DNA of 64,000 nucleotides from Georhizobium profundi (GTDB lineage Bacteria; Pseudomonadota; Alphaproteobacteria; Rhizobiales; Rhizobiaceae), in the NCBI RefSeq assembly GCF_003952725.1, contig NZ_CP032509.1, positions 186,001 to 250,000 on the forward strand. Reading direction: 5' to 3'. How positions within the stretch are numbered: position 1 is the stretch's first letter; each line of letters opens with the position of its first letter. The notes beneath the pieces were generated by a model. It saw only the letters and a program-made list of their open reading frames with translations, was not told the DNA's origin and made no database searches. Shown here one piece after another: positions 52,258-61,903 of the stretch. The translations under genes and the position numbers were made by a program.

Positions 52258-53160
52258 TCAGTGACCTGGCCGAGGGTCCGCCTCTTCCATCAGCAGTCTT
52301 TCCAATTCCAGCGTCGCGCGGGTGCGGTGGCGGTCGCTGTGGCGGATGACGAAGAACTGGCGTTCGGCGCCTTCGAGCGGCAGCATCGCCACGAGGCCCG
52401 CGGCGGATGCGGCCATGGCTGCACGCTTCGACAAGACAGTGGCGCTGCGCCCCGCCATGATCGCCGCCAGGACCGCTTCGTTGGATGGCAGATCCAACGT
52501 CACGGTGAGATCGTCGAGCGCACCACCCTTGTCGTCGAGCCAGTCCTCGAATTCGGCGCGCGTTCCCGAACCTTGTTCGCGAAGGATCCAGTCGCTCTCC
52601 TTCAGCCGGGCCAGGGGCAGATTTTGCGCGGTTGCAAAGGGATGACCCGGCGCAACGACGACGACGAGCTGATCGGTCGCAACCACTTTGGTGGTTAGAT
52701 GCGGCCGCGCGACGGACGATTCGACGACGCCGAGGTCCGCCTTGCCTTCCATCACGGCGAGCGCTGCCTGCGTCGTGTTGGCGACAGTCAGCTCGATCGC
52801 CACGCCCGGGTGCCGCTCGTGAAAACGCACCAGCCGCTCCGGCAGCCAATAGCTCGCAACCGTCTGGCTGGAATGGATGCGAACGCGGCCTGTCGTGGTG
52901 TCGGCGACGTCGGCCAGCATCAGCGCGGCAGTCTCCGCCGCCGCCAGCACCGCCTCGGCCTGCGGCACCAGAAGGCGGCCCGTTTCCGTCAGCTCGATGC
53001 GGCGCCCGACACGATCGAAGAGCCGCACATCGTGGCGCGTTTCGAGCGCGGAGATGGCCGCCGAGACGGCAGATTGCGTCAGGTGAAGCGTCTGGGCTGC
53101 ACGGGTCACGTGCTGATGGGTCGCCACCGCCAGGAATATGCGCAGCTGTTCGAGTGTCAT
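52258..53160 (-). CDS. LysR-family regulator of the yeiH-like gene
   Basis: 300 residues: an N-terminal helix-turn-helix (VTRAAQTLHLTQSAVSAAISALE) and a CysB/CbbR-like effector domain. It is divergent from the YeiH-family gene with a 93-bp gap containing the short palindrome ATCGATCGA and its relatives, the usual LysR/target arrangement. The effector is unknown; sulfur compounds are likely given the neighbour. Confidence 0.9.
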   Translation of the reverse strand: MTLEQLRIFLAVATHQHVTRAAQTLHLTQSAVSAAISALETRHDVRLFDRVGRRIELTETGRLLVPQAEAVLAAAETAALMLADVADTTTGRVRIHSSQTVASYWLPERLVRFHERHPGVAIELTVANTTQAALAVMEGKADLGVVESSVARPHLTTKVVATDQLVVVVAPGHPFATAQNLPLARLKESDWILREQGSGTRAEFEDWLDDKGGALDDLTVTLDLPSNEAVLAAIMAGRSATVLSKRAAMAASAAGLVAMLPLEGAERQFFVIRHSDRHRTRATLELERLLMEEADPRPGH

Positions 53161-53253
53161 GTGCTTCTCCCCCAGAACACAATAACAAGAAAAATCGATC
53201 GAACATACAAATACTATTTGATGGATCGATCGAATGCTGCGGGAGGATAAGGG

Positions 53254-54360
53254 GTGGTCGCAACTCTCGGACCAGCCCAGTCAATGTCGCCTGCACCTAC
53301 GCCCACCGCTGCCGTCGCCACGCATCGCAAGAGAAGCTCGGCTCGACGCGGCGGATTGGTCGCGACAAAGCGCATCCTGCCGGGGCTGGCATTGAGTTTC
53401 GCCATTGCGGCGCTCGCCTACGGGGTCGTGGCCGCTTCCGGTCTGTCGTTTCTCAGCCCGCTGATCGTGGCGATCGTGCTTGGCATGGTGGGTCGCCTCA
53501 TCATTAGGCCACCCATCGCGGCCGAGCCGGGGCTGCAATTCGCGCTTCGGACGGTGCTGCGCTTCGCGATCGTCCTGCTCGGCCTGCAGCTGACCATTGC
53601 GCAAGTCATTTCGGTCGGCGGGCGCGGCGTTCTCATCATCTTGGCCACGGTGATCGCCTGCTTTTTCTTCACCCGCCTGGCCGGGCGCCTGCTCGGTGTC
53701 GACCGGAAGCTGGCCGAGCTGATTGCCGCCGGCACGTCCATCTGTGGCGCCTCCGCCATTCTCGCCACGAACACCGTGACGCGCGGCAGCGACGAGGACG
53801 TCGCTTACGCGGTTGCCTGCGTCACGCTCTTCGGATCGCTGTCGATGATCCTGTTTCCGATGATCGCTGCGATGAGCGGGATGGGAAGCGACGATTACGG
53901 GCTTTGGACCGGAGCGGCGATCCATGAGGTGGCGCAGGTTCTTGCCGCGGCGTTCCAGGGCGGCGAGCAGGCGCTGGAAAGCGGCACGATCGCCAAGCTC
54001 AGCCGCGTGATGCTTCTCGCGCCGCTTGTGCTGTCGCTCGGCTATTGGGCCGCCTGGCGCGGGCGTGCGAGGCGGGATTTGAGTAGCGCGGAAGCGGCCG
54101 GGCCGGCACGGGTGCCGATGCCCTGGTTCGTGCTGGGCTTTCTGGCGATGGTGGCGCTGAACAGCGCAATTGCGCTGCCTGAGTCCGTCAGCACCGCCGC
54201 TTCAGCAGCAACGTCGATCCTTCTCGCCGCAGCGATGGCAGCGATGGGGCTGATGACTGACATCGGGAAACTGAAAGCCAAGGGGCTCCGCCCGCTTGCG
54301 CTGGGCGCAGTCTCCTGGGTCTTCATTTCCGTGACGGCGTTCGTACTGATTGCCGTCTGA
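53254..54360 (+). CDS. YeiH/UPF0324-family putative sulfate exporter
   Basis: 368 residues with about ten membrane helices. The family core is GTSICGASAILATNTVTRG and the following VTLFGSLSMILFP. YeiH-like proteins are thought to export sulfate or sulfite released from taurine-type compounds; direct evidence is limited. The GTG start has GGAGG in range; ATG 53284 is an alternative. Confidence 0.88.
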   Translation: MVATLGPAQSMSPAPTPTAAVATHRKRSSARRGGLVATKRILPGLALSFAIAALAYGVVAASGLSFLSPLIVAIVLGMVGRLIIRPPIAAEPGLQFALRTVLRFAIVLLGLQLTIAQVISVGGRGVLIILATVIACFFFTRLAGRLLGVDRKLAELIAAGTSICGASAILATNTVTRGSDEDVAYAVACVTLFGSLSMILFPMIAAMSGMGSDDYGLWTGAAIHEVAQVLAAAFQGGEQALESGTIAKLSRVMLLAPLVLSLGYWAAWRGRARRDLSSAEAAGPARVPMPWFVLGFLAMVALNSAIALPESVSTAASAATSILLAAAMAAMGLMTDIGKLKAKGLRPLALGAVSWVFISVTAFVLIAV

Positions 54361-54375
54361 AGTTGAGGTCTATCC

Positions 54376-54894
54376 TCAAGCGGGGGTAGTTTCGCCGGGT
54401 TTGAAGACGAGCGCGACGCCATTCAAGCAGTGCCGCTTGCCGGTCGGCTGCGGACCATCGTCGAAGATGTGGCCGAAATGCCCGCCGCAGCGGCGGCAGT
54501 GGCATTCGGTGCGGGTCATGAACAGCGAATTGTCGGCCTTGGTGCCGATGGCATCCGGCAGCGCGTCCCAGAAGCTCGGCCAGCCGGTTCCGCTGTCGTA
54601 TTTCGTCGTTGAGGAATAAACGGGAAGATCGCAGCCGGCGCAGTGGAAGAGGCCAGCGCGCTTTTCGTCGTTCAGCGGGCTGGTGAATGGCCGCTCGGTC
54701 GCCTCCTCGCGCAGCACGGAGTACTGCTCGGCATTCAATAATGCGCGCCATTCATCCTCGGTCCGCGTGAACTCGAAGGTGCCTTCAGGGGCGGCATGGG
54801 CTTCCATGCGCCGCGTGATCGAGAAGCCGATGCCGGAGGCAATCGCCAGTGCGGCTCCGGAAAGCAAAAAATTGCGTCGCGTGATCATGATCAC
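54376..54894 (-). CDS. msrB: Peptide-methionine (R)-S-oxide reductase, exported
   Basis: 172 residues: a Tat-type signal (TRRNFLL, about 1-37), then an MsrB domain with two CxxC zinc pairs (FHCAGC, CHCRRCGGH) and the catalytic Cys in RHCLNGVAL. It repairs methionine R-sulfoxide in proteins, here in the periplasm. It converges with the yeiH-like gene 15 bp away; a 6-bp hairpin (TTGAGG/CCTCAA at 54363-54379) sits at the junction. Confidence 0.93.
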   Translation of the reverse strand: MIMITRRNFLLSGAALAIASGIGFSITRRMEAHAAPEGTFEFTRTEDEWRALLNAEQYSVLREEATERPFTSPLNDEKRAGLFHCAGCDLPVYSSTTKYDSGTGWPSFWDALPDAIGTKADNSLFMTRTECHCRRCGGHFGHIFDDGPQPTGKRHCLNGVALVFKPGETTPA

Positions 54895-55207
54895 TCCTCT
54901 GCGGCCACGATTTCAGCCGCTGTGTTGAACTGAATATAGAGAATGGACCGCCAAATGGCGAATTACGCCTCTTCAACTGCGCGTGACGAGATCCGTGATC
55001 CTCGGGGGCGAAGGTCCCCTCCGCCATGCGTTGGAGTGCGTTGGGTGCTCACATGACGGAGGGTGCAGGCCGCGCCGCATCCGGACAGCATGGCAGCGGC
55101 GGACCTGATGGGGTTCGCGCTTGGATGTACGGGTGCGGTTTTCAGAAAGTTTCAGCCGCGTGCAGCAAATTTGTTCGGCCACCGCAGCTACCGGCATATT
55201 GCCCTGA
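54895..55207. other. Intergenic, no gene seen
   Basis: 313 bp between msrB and the anti-sigma gene. It should contain the msrB promoter on the minus strand. No recognisable gene, repeat or operator is seen. Confidence 0.5.
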
Positions 55208-55939
55208 TCAGGGGCGCCGGACTTCACCGCTCGCGATCACCGGGCCGGTCGGCTGGCCCGTCGGCGAACCGCCCTGCGGCTCTAGGCTGACGGCCAGCAC
55301 GGCGCCTTCGGAAAGCCGCGCGCGCATCGGCGCCTCGATCACCATGACGCCTTCTCCATCCCGCCCGACAACGCCGAGCGAGACGGGCGCGGCATCGGCC
55401 GTCTCGATCAGCCACAGTTCCATCACGCGCGCATCGTCGGCGCTCAGCGAGGCAGCCATCAACTGCATGCGCCCAGAACCGCCGTCATAATGGGCGACGA
55501 GATCGACCGGCGCGTCGCCAACCGCGGACAGCTCGGCAATCAAAGCGTTTGGGGCCTGTGCCGACCAGCTTCCCTGCCAAAGCAGTGCGCCGAGCGCGAG
55601 CACCGCGACCAGGGACGCCGCAGCCAGTCCCTGCCACAGTCCGACGGATTGCCAGAGAGATGCAAAGCGTCTCGGCCGTGCAGTTGGAACGCCGAAGATC
55701 CGGCCTTCGATGCGGGCGAACAGTTCGCGCGGCGGGGCAGACGCGGGAAGAGCGTCATCGATGGCGGAGAAATCCGCCTGCCAGCGGGCAACGCGTTCCG
55801 CAAACTCCGGATCGCGCGCGATGCGTGCCTGGAGCTCCCTGCGAAGTGCCAGATCCTGAACGCCGAGCGCGTATTCGCCGGCGAGCGTCTCGTCGTCGCC
55901 GTCCAACCTATCCGTGTCGTCGTCACCGGCCGCGTTCAT
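55208..55939 (-). CDS. Anti-sigma factor (RskA/anti-sigma-K type)
   Basis: 243 residues: a cytoplasmic N-terminal sigma-binding region (about 1-90; LAGEYALGVQDLALRRELQAR), one membrane helix near 110-130, and a periplasmic RskA-type domain (VMELWLIETADAAPVSLGVVG). No HxxxCxxC zinc motif is present. Its ATG overlaps the sigma gene stop (ATGA), so the two are coupled. It restrains the ECF sigma factor at the membrane. Confidence 0.9.
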   Translation of the reverse strand: MNAAGDDDTDRLDGDDETLAGEYALGVQDLALRRELQARIARDPEFAERVARWQADFSAIDDALPASAPPRELFARIEGRIFGVPTARPRRFASLWQSVGLWQGLAAASLVAVLALGALLWQGSWSAQAPNALIAELSAVGDAPVDLVAHYDGGSGRMQLMAASLSADDARVMELWLIETADAAPVSLGVVGRDGEGVMVIEAPMRARLSEGAVLAVSLEPQGGSPTGQPTGPVIASGEVRRP

Positions 55940-56472
55940 CGTTCCAGGCATTCTCTCAGCTTGATGAGTGACCTGCGTAGCCAGGTTCGCATCGTGTTCA
56001 GCGGCACGCCATAATGGCGCGCCAGTTCTTCGTAACTCAAGCCCTCCACATAGGCCTTGAGCACCGCCTGGGCCCTGTCCTCCGGCAGCTCCTGCAGGCA
56101 ATCTTCGATCCGCCGTCCCTCGCTGGCGGCCAGAGCCGCCTCTTCGGGATTGCGGGACGGATCGGCAACGGCGACCGCATCATCGATGTCGCGTGCAACC
56201 GGCTTTCGCGCCCTGATGACGTCGATCGCGTGGTTGCGGGCAATCGCCGACAACCACGTCATCCCTCCGGCGCGGCCGATCGCGAAACGGTCGGCCCGCT
56301 GCCAGATTTTCACGTAGACTTCCTGCAGTGCCTCTTCGGCCTCGGCCCGATCGATCAGAATACGCAGGCACACGGCAAAAAGTTTCGGACTGGTTTTGCG
56401 ATAGAGCTCGGCAAAGGCTGACCGGTCGCGAAGAGCGACGCGAGCGATCAACGCTTCGATGTCCTGCGTCAT
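55936..56472 (-). CDS. ECF-type RNA polymerase sigma factor
   Basis: 178 residues: region 2 (FAELYRKTSPKLFAVCLRIL, AEEALQEVYVKIWQRADRF) and region 4 (CLQELPEDRAQAVLKAY, EELARHYGVPLNTMRTWLRR). It belongs to the SigK/RpoE-like ECF group that works with RskA-type anti-sigma factors. It is translationally coupled to its anti-sigma gene. Targets are unknown; msrB downstream on the same strand is a plausible member of an oxidative-stress unit. Confidence 0.92.
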   Translation of the reverse strand: MTQDIEALIARVALRDRSAFAELYRKTSPKLFAVCLRILIDRAEAEEALQEVYVKIWQRADRFAIGRAGGMTWLSAIARNHAIDVIRARKPVARDIDDAVAVADPSRNPEEAALAASEGRRIEDCLQELPEDRAQAVLKAYVEGLSYEELARHYGVPLNTMRTWLRRSLIKLRECLER

Positions 56473-56644
56473 TGCCTGGCCAGTTCCGTTTCCCGCACTT
56501 CTCTGATCTAGCGCAGATGCGGGTCATTAACACCCACATCGTGGCGCAAAGGCAGCGCAGCCCTTTGTGGCCAAGCACATTGCGGCAGAGGGGCAATCCG
56601 TCTAAAAGCCGGCAAACCTTAAGGGCACCCGAGAGCACGGCGAC

Positions 56645-57538
56645 ATGGCAGACAGCGAAAACAACAGCCAGATCAAAGCGGAACTGCTGTCGCAGGCACT
56701 GCCCTACATGCAGCGCTACGAGAACCGCACGATCGTCGTCAAATATGGCGGACATGCCATGGGCGACGCGGCGCTGGGCCAGGCTTTCGCCCGCGACATC
56801 GCGCTCTTGAAGCAGTCCGGCGTCAACCCGATAGTCGTTCATGGCGGTGGGCCGCAGATCGGCGCCATGCTGACGAAGATGGGCATCGAATCAAAGTTCG
56901 AAGGTGGCCTGCGCGTCACCGACCAGAAGACGGTCGAGATCGTCGAGATGGTGCTGGCCGGTTCGATCAATAAGGAAATCGTCGCCCTGATCAATGCCGA
57001 GGGCGAATGGGCCATCGGCCTGTGCGGCAAGGACGGGAACATGGTCTTCGCCGAGAAGGCCAAGAAGACCATCATCGATCCGGACAGCAACATCGAGCGG
57101 GTTCTCGATCTCGGATTCGTCGGCGAGGTGGTCGAGGTCGACCGCACGCTTCTCGACCTTCTGGCGAAATCGGAAATGATTCCCGTCATCGCGCCCGTCG
57201 CACCGGGCCGCGACGGTCATACCTACAACATCAATGCCGATACCTTTGCCGGTGCGGTCGCTGGCTCGCTCAATGCAACGCGCCTGCTGTTCCTCACCGA
57301 CGTTCCGGGCGTGCTCGACAAGTCGGGCGAGCTGATCAAGGAACTGTCAGTCGCCGAAGCCCATGCGCTGATCGCCGACGGAACGATCTCGGGCGGCATG
57401 ATCCCGAAGGTCGAAACCTGCATTCAGGCCATCGAGGCGGGCGTCGAAGGCGTCGTCATCCTGAACGGCAAGGTCGCCCATTCGGTGCTGCTCGAACTCT
57501 ACACCGAACATGGCGCCGGCACGCTGATCGTGCGCTAA
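56645..57538 (+). CDS. argB: Acetylglutamate kinase
   Basis: 297 residues: the amino acid kinase fold with [25 protein letters not shown], and [23 protein letters not shown]. ArgB phosphorylates N-acetylglutamate in arginine biosynthesis. The length fits the arginine-sensitive form, which has an extra N-terminal helix (about 1-30). It is a core gene and shows the window has left the element. Confidence 0.95.
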   Translation: MADSENNSQIKAELLSQALPYMQRYENRTIVVKYGGHAMGDAALGQAFARDIALLKQSGVNPIVVHGGGPQIGAMLTKMGIESKFEGGLRVTDQKTVEIVEMVLAGSINKEIVALINAEGEWAIGLCGKDGNMVFAEKAKKTIIDPDSNIERVLDLGFVGEVVEVDRTLLDLLAKSEMIPVIAPVAPGRDGHTYNINADTFAGAVAGSLNATRLLFLTDVPGVLDKSGELIKELSVAEAHALIADGTISGGMIPKVETCIQAIEAGVEGVVILNGKVAHSVLLELYTEHGAGTLIVR

Positions 57539-57557
57539 TTCCAGCTTTCTGCTGAGA

Positions 57558-58562
57558 TCAGTTGCGGCCCGGCAGCACCCTGTCGGGCGGCCGATGGCCG
57601 TCGACGAAGGCGCGGATGTTGATGATGACCTTCTCGCCCATGTCGATGCGACCCTCGACGGTCGCCGACCCCATGTGGGGTAGCAGCACGACGCGGCCGC
57701 TTTCCGCCAGCTTGATGAGCTTCGGATCGACGGCCGGTTCGTGCTCGAACACGTCAAGCCCTGCGCCTGCAATCGCGCCATCCTTCAGCGCCTGGATCAG
57801 GGCCGCCTCGTCGATGATCCCTCCTCGAGCCGTGTTGACGATGTAGGCGCCGGGCTTCATCAGCGCGATGCGTCGCGCCGACAGGAGGTGAAACGTCGCC
57901 GGCGTCGACGGGCAATTGACGGATACGATGTCGACGCGCGCCAGCATCTGGTCGAGGCTGTCCCAATAGGTTGCCTCGAGCTGGTCCTCGGTCTGCTGGC
58001 TGACGCGCCGGCGGTTGTGATAGTGGATCGACAGGCCGAACGCCTTTGCCCGGCGTGCGACCGCGGTTCCGATGCGGCCCATCCCGACAATGCCGAGCCG
58101 CTTGCCCCAGATGCGGTGGCCGAGCATCCAGGTGGGCGACCAGCCCTGCCAGGATCCATCGTCGGTCGTCAGGATCTGCGCACCTTCGGTCAGGCGACGG
58201 GGCACGGCAAGAATCAGCGCCATGGTCATGTCGGCCGTGTCTTCGGAGAGCACGTTCGGCGTGTTCGTGACGGTGATGCCGCGCCTTGCCGCAGCGTCGA
58301 TATCGATATTGTCGACGCCATTGCCGAAATTGGCGATCAGTTTCAGATTCTCTCCGGCCTGCTCGATGATCGCCGCATCGATGCGGTCGGTCACCGTCGG
58401 CACCAGCACGTCGCTCTCGCGCATGGCGGCGACGAGTTCGGGCTGGGCAAGCGGGCGGTCCTCGATGTTGAGATGCGCATCGAACAATTCGCGCATGCGC
58501 GTTTCGACCGGATCCGGCAATTTGCGCGTAATGAAGACCTTAGGCCGCTTTCGGATCGCCAT
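57558..58562 (-). CDS. D-2-hydroxyacid dehydrogenase (glyoxylate/hydroxypyruvate reductase-like)
   Basis: 334 residues: the D-isomer-specific dehydrogenase fold with NAD-binding GMGRIGTAVARRAKAFG, catalytic Arg in NTARGGIIDE, Glu in DVFEHEP and His in LLPHMGSAT. It reduces glyoxylate or a related 2-oxoacid. It converges with argB. Confidence 0.9.
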   Translation of the reverse strand: MAIRKRPKVFITRKLPDPVETRMRELFDAHLNIEDRPLAQPELVAAMRESDVLVPTVTDRIDAAIIEQAGENLKLIANFGNGVDNIDIDAAARRGITVTNTPNVLSEDTADMTMALILAVPRRLTEGAQILTTDDGSWQGWSPTWMLGHRIWGKRLGIVGMGRIGTAVARRAKAFGLSIHYHNRRRVSQQTEDQLEATYWDSLDQMLARVDIVSVNCPSTPATFHLLSARRIALMKPGAYIVNTARGGIIDEAALIQALKDGAIAGAGLDVFEHEPAVDPKLIKLAESGRVVLLPHMGSATVEGRIDMGEKVIINIRAFVDGHRPPDRVLPGRN

Positions 58563-58753
58563 CTTGTATCAGGCCCCTTCTTGTTGAGAGCGCGTTAACC
58601 AAACTCAGCGACACTTTCTCCCTGGAACCTCGCTTCTACCAGACAGCCCGGCGATGACAAACAAAAGTCGGCGCCGTCTCGTGTCCGCCGCCCGCGGCGT
58701 CGGAGCACACCGGGAGCATGAGGCTCGATCGGCACCCTTGGGAGTTGAAAATC

Positions 58754-59296
58754 TTGCGTAAGTCGATGATTGCAAAACTTCTGCCCACGCTCGTGCTCAC
58801 GCTGGCGATGACAGCAGGGGCGACGCTTGCGCAGGCTCAATCGGCCAACCGTGGAGCGAGCGGCTTGCCGCTGCCGCGGTTCGTCAGCCTCAAGGCCGCG
58901 AAGGTCAACATGCGCGTAGGCCCGGGGATCGATTACGCCATCTCGTGGCGCTACACCCGCTCCGGCATGCCCATGGAAGTCATCCAGGAGTACGACAACT
59001 GGCGCAAGGTCCGCGACGCGGAAGGCGCCGAGGGCTGGATCAACCAGGCGCTGCTTTCGGGCGAGCGCACCGCGATCGCCGCACCGTGGATGCGCAATCG
59101 CGGCGAGGACGTCTATGTCGAGATGTATGGTGATCGCGAAGCGCGTGGACGCCTCGTCGCCAAGCTCGCGCCCGGCGTCGTTCTGCGCGTCAATGGCTGC
59201 GATGGGAACTGGTGCGAAAGCACGGTCGATGGCGCATCGGGCTGGGTCTCGCAGCAGGAAATCTGGGGCGCCTATCCGGGCGAAGCCTTCCGCTGA
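58754..59296 (+). CDS. Exported bacterial SH3-domain protein
   Basis: 180 residues: a signal peptide ending LAQAQ, then two SH3-like repeats (KAAKVNMRVGPGIDYAISW and EDVYVEMYGDREARGRLVAK). The TTG at 58754 has a GGAG site 9 bases upstream, better than the ATG at 58766. It is a common rhizobial envelope protein of unknown role (DUF1058-like). Confidence 0.82.
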   Translation: MRKSMIAKLLPTLVLTLAMTAGATLAQAQSANRGASGLPLPRFVSLKAAKVNMRVGPGIDYAISWRYTRSGMPMEVIQEYDNWRKVRDAEGAEGWINQALLSGERTAIAAPWMRNRGEDVYVEMYGDREARGRLVAKLAPGVVLRVNGCDGNWCESTVDGASGWVSQQEIWGAYPGEAFR

Positions 59297-59303
59297 AACG
59301 AAA

Positions 59304-59335
59304 AAGGATCGGCGCTTCGCGACGATCCTTGCAAC
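59304..59335 (-). terminator. Hairpin terminator between SH3 gene and irr
   Basis: Eight-base arms AAGGATCG / CGATCCTT with an inner CGC/GCG stem. On the minus strand the run TTTTT follows the stem only from the right, so it terminates irr best; on the plus strand it lies 7 bp after the SH3 gene stop. Confidence 0.65.
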
Positions 59336-59356
59336 CCCTGACCGCACCGGAACGGA

Positions 59357-59809
59357 CTAAGTCTTTTTCCGCAGCCGGATGATCACGTCGACATGGGCGA
59401 TTTCCATGCCCTCTGGTGGCTCCGGCAGATTGCCGACCTCGACATCGCCGGTGTCGATGTCCAGCACTTCGCTGTCGCCTTCGACGAAGAAATGGTGATG
59501 GTCCGACGTATTGGTGTCGAAATAGGTCTTCGCCGTTTCGACCGCGAGAACACGCAGCATGCCGGCTTCGGTGAACTGATGGAGCGTGTTGTAGACGGTC
59601 GCGAGCGAGACCTGAACGCCGGCGCGAACTGCTTCCTCGTGCAGATCCTCAGCCGTCAGATGGCGATCGCCCTTGGCAAACAGAAGCCCGCCCAGCGCAA
59701 TGCGCTGCCGCGTCGGGCGCAGACCTGCATCGCGCAGGCGCACGTCGATCGAGCGCGTCGGGCAAGAGAAGGCTTCCATGGCATTCGGCGTCGCGGTCAT
59801 GGCACTCAT
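59357..59809 (-). CDS. irr: Irr, heme-responsive Fur-family iron regulator
   Basis: 150 residues: a Fur winged helix (LRPTRQRIALGGLLFAKGDRHL, VSLATVYNTLHQF) and the Irr HHH motif in SDHHHFFVE. Irr controls heme synthesis and iron uptake in Rhizobiales in response to heme. A CP dipeptide (FSCPTRS) lies near residue 17, where Bradyrhizobium Irr has its heme regulatory motif. I chose ATG 59809; 59911 would add 34 residues. Confidence 0.9.
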   Translation of the reverse strand: MSAMTATPNAMEAFSCPTRSIDVRLRDAGLRPTRQRIALGGLLFAKGDRHLTAEDLHEEAVRAGVQVSLATVYNTLHQFTEAGMLRVLAVETAKTYFDTNTSDHHHFFVEGDSEVLDIDTGDVEVGNLPEPPEGMEIAHVDVIIRLRKKT

Positions 59810-60062
59810 TATCAGGGTCAATCCTTGCTTAGGATATAACTTTTCCGGCAAGCGCATGCAATAGAGCCCACTTTGACGCGCATGGACACTGCGCCTGAAT
59901 GCCTTGCGCACTGGTGCTTGAGATAAAGTTCGGTTAAGCGGTGGGCGCGAATTGCCGAGGGTTCAATCCCGCGGCAACGGTATGATAGGGTCGGCCGCTC
60001 CCGTCGAACTGACGTAGGGGAAGTTTTCGAGCGAGCGGCGCGCCGAGGAGATGCAAGCCTTC

Positions 60063-60575
60063 ATGGATAAGAAATCCAGTTACGATTACGAGGACATCCT
60101 GCGATGCGGCCGTGGGGAGCTGTTCGGACAGGGCAATGCGCAGCTTCCGCTGCCGCCGATGCTGATGTTCGACAGGATCACCGAGATTTCGGAAACGGGT
60201 GGTGAGTTCGGCAAAGGCTTCGTGCGCGCGGAGTTCGACATCAAGCCGGATCTCTGGTTCTTTCCGTGCCACTTCCAGGGCGACCCGGTCATGCCTGGCT
60301 GCCTCGGCCTCGATGCGATGTGGCAGCTGACCGGATTCTTTCTCGGCTGGCTCGGCGAGCCGGGTCGTGGTCGGGCAATCTCCACGGGCGAAGTGAAGTT
60401 CACCGGAATGGTCACGCCCGAGACGAAGCTCGTCGAATACGGCATCGACTTCAAGCGCGTGCTGCGCGGCCGCCTCGTGCTTGGCATCGCCGAGGGCTGG
60501 CTGAAGGCCGATGGCGAGACCATCTACAAGGCCAGCGACCTAAGGGTCGGCTTGTTCAAGGACAAGAGCGCCTGA
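60063..60575 (+). CDS. fabA: 3-hydroxydecanoyl-ACP dehydratase/isomerase
   Basis: 170 residues: the hot-dog fold with the active-site block [21 protein letters not shown] (shortened: [17 protein letters not shown]), where His and Asp are catalytic. FabA introduces the double bond for unsaturated fatty acids. GAGGAG lies 9-12 bases before the ATG at 60063 but directly touches the ATG at 60051, so I chose the former. It is followed by fabB and fabI. Confidence 0.95.
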   Translation: MDKKSSYDYEDILRCGRGELFGQGNAQLPLPPMLMFDRITEISETGGEFGKGFVRAEFDIKPDLWFFPCHFQGDPVMPGCLGLDAMWQLTGFFLGWLGEPGRGRAISTGEVKFTGMVTPETKLVEYGIDFKRVLRGRLVLGIAEGWLKADGETIYKASDLRVGLFKDKSA

Positions 60576-60666
60576 GACCAGGGCTTGGCGCGGGTGGAGC
60601 TGGCCTGTTTAAAGGGGTCAGTCCATGCGGCCAGTCCAGCGGACAGATGAAAAAAGGAATTTCCAG

Positions 60667-61887
60667 ATGAGACGTGTGGTTGTGACCGGGCTCGGCATCG
60701 TGTCCTCGATCGGCAACGATCAGGAGGCGGTCACGCAGTCGCTTCGGGACGCCCGTTCGGGCATCTCCCGCTCGGAAGACTTCGCCGAACACGGCTTTCG
60801 CTGCCAGGTCTGGGGTTCGCCCAAGATCGACACGAGCGAGCTGGTGGATCGTCGTGCGGCGCGCTTTCTCTCCCAGGGCGGCGCCTGGAACCATGTCGCC
60901 ATGCAGCAGGCGATCGACGACGCCGGGCTCGAACAGGGCGACATCACCAACGAGATGACCGGCATCGTGATGGGCTCGGGCGGCCCGTCCACCCGCACCA
61001 TCGTGGAAGCGGCCGACATCACGCTCAAGAACGGCAGCCCCAAGCGCATCGGACCGTTCGCGGTGCCGAAGGCCATGTCGTCCACCGCTTCGGCGACGCT
61101 TGCCACCTGGTTCAAGATCCACGGCGTCAACTATTCGATTTCGTCGGCCTGCTCGACATCGGCGCATTGCATCGGCAACGCCGCCGAACTGATCCAGCTC
61201 GGCAAGCAGGACATCGTTTTCGCCGGCGGCCACGAGGATTTGCACTGGTCCATGTCGAACCTCTTCGACGCCATGGGCGCCATGTCGTCGAAGTACAACG
61301 ACACGCCGGAATCCGCTTCGCGCGCCTATGACGCCAACCGCGACGGCTTCGTCATCGCCGGTGGTGCCGCCGTCCTCGTCATGGAAGAGCTGGAACACGC
61401 CAAGGCACGCGGCGCGAAGATCTATGCCGAACTCGTCGGCTACGGCGCAACGTCGGACGGCTACGACATGGTCGCTCCATCCGGCGAAGGTGCGGTGCGC
61501 TGCATGCGCCAGGCGTTGAAGACTGTCGACGGTCCCGTCGACTACATCAACACCCACGGCACATCGACGCCCGTCGGCGACAGCAAGGAGATCGGCGCGA
61601 TCCGCGAAGTCTTCGGCGACAAGATCCCCTTCATCTCGTCAACGAAGTCGCTCACCGGCCATTCGCTCGGTGCGGCGGGCGCGCAGGAGGCGATCTACTC
61701 GCTTCTGATGATGCAGGCGGGTTTCCTCGGCAAGAGCGCCCATATCGAGACGCTCGATCCCGAGTTCGAAGGCATGCCGATCCTGACCGAACGCCGCGAC
61801 GACGTGAAGATCGATCGGGTTCTATCGAACTCCTTCGGCTTCGGCGGCACCAACGCGACGCTGGTCTTCCAGCGCTACGAAGGCTGA
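60667..61887 (+). CDS. fabB: 3-oxoacyl-ACP synthase I
   Basis: 406 residues: a KAS I enzyme with catalytic Cys in ACSTSAHC, His in [11 protein letters not shown] and the GHSLGAAG loop. It elongates the cis-3-decenoyl chain made by FabA. It is downstream of fabA (91 bp) and upstream of fabI (16 bp), the normal Rhizobiales order. Confidence 0.96.
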   Translation: MRRVVVTGLGIVSSIGNDQEAVTQSLRDARSGISRSEDFAEHGFRCQVWGSPKIDTSELVDRRAARFLSQGGAWNHVAMQQAIDDAGLEQGDITNEMTGIVMGSGGPSTRTIVEAADITLKNGSPKRIGPFAVPKAMSSTASATLATWFKIHGVNYSISSACSTSAHCIGNAAELIQLGKQDIVFAGGHEDLHWSMSNLFDAMGAMSSKYNDTPESASRAYDANRDGFVIAGGAAVLVMEELEHAKARGAKIYAELVGYGATSDGYDMVAPSGEGAVRCMRQALKTVDGPVDYINTHGTSTPVGDSKEIGAIREVFGDKIPFISSTKSLTGHSLGAAGAQEAIYSLLMMQAGFLGKSAHIETLDPEFEGMPILTERRDDVKIDRVLSNSFGFGGTNATLVFQRYEG

Positions 61888-61903
61888 AGGCAGGATCGAT
61901 CGC

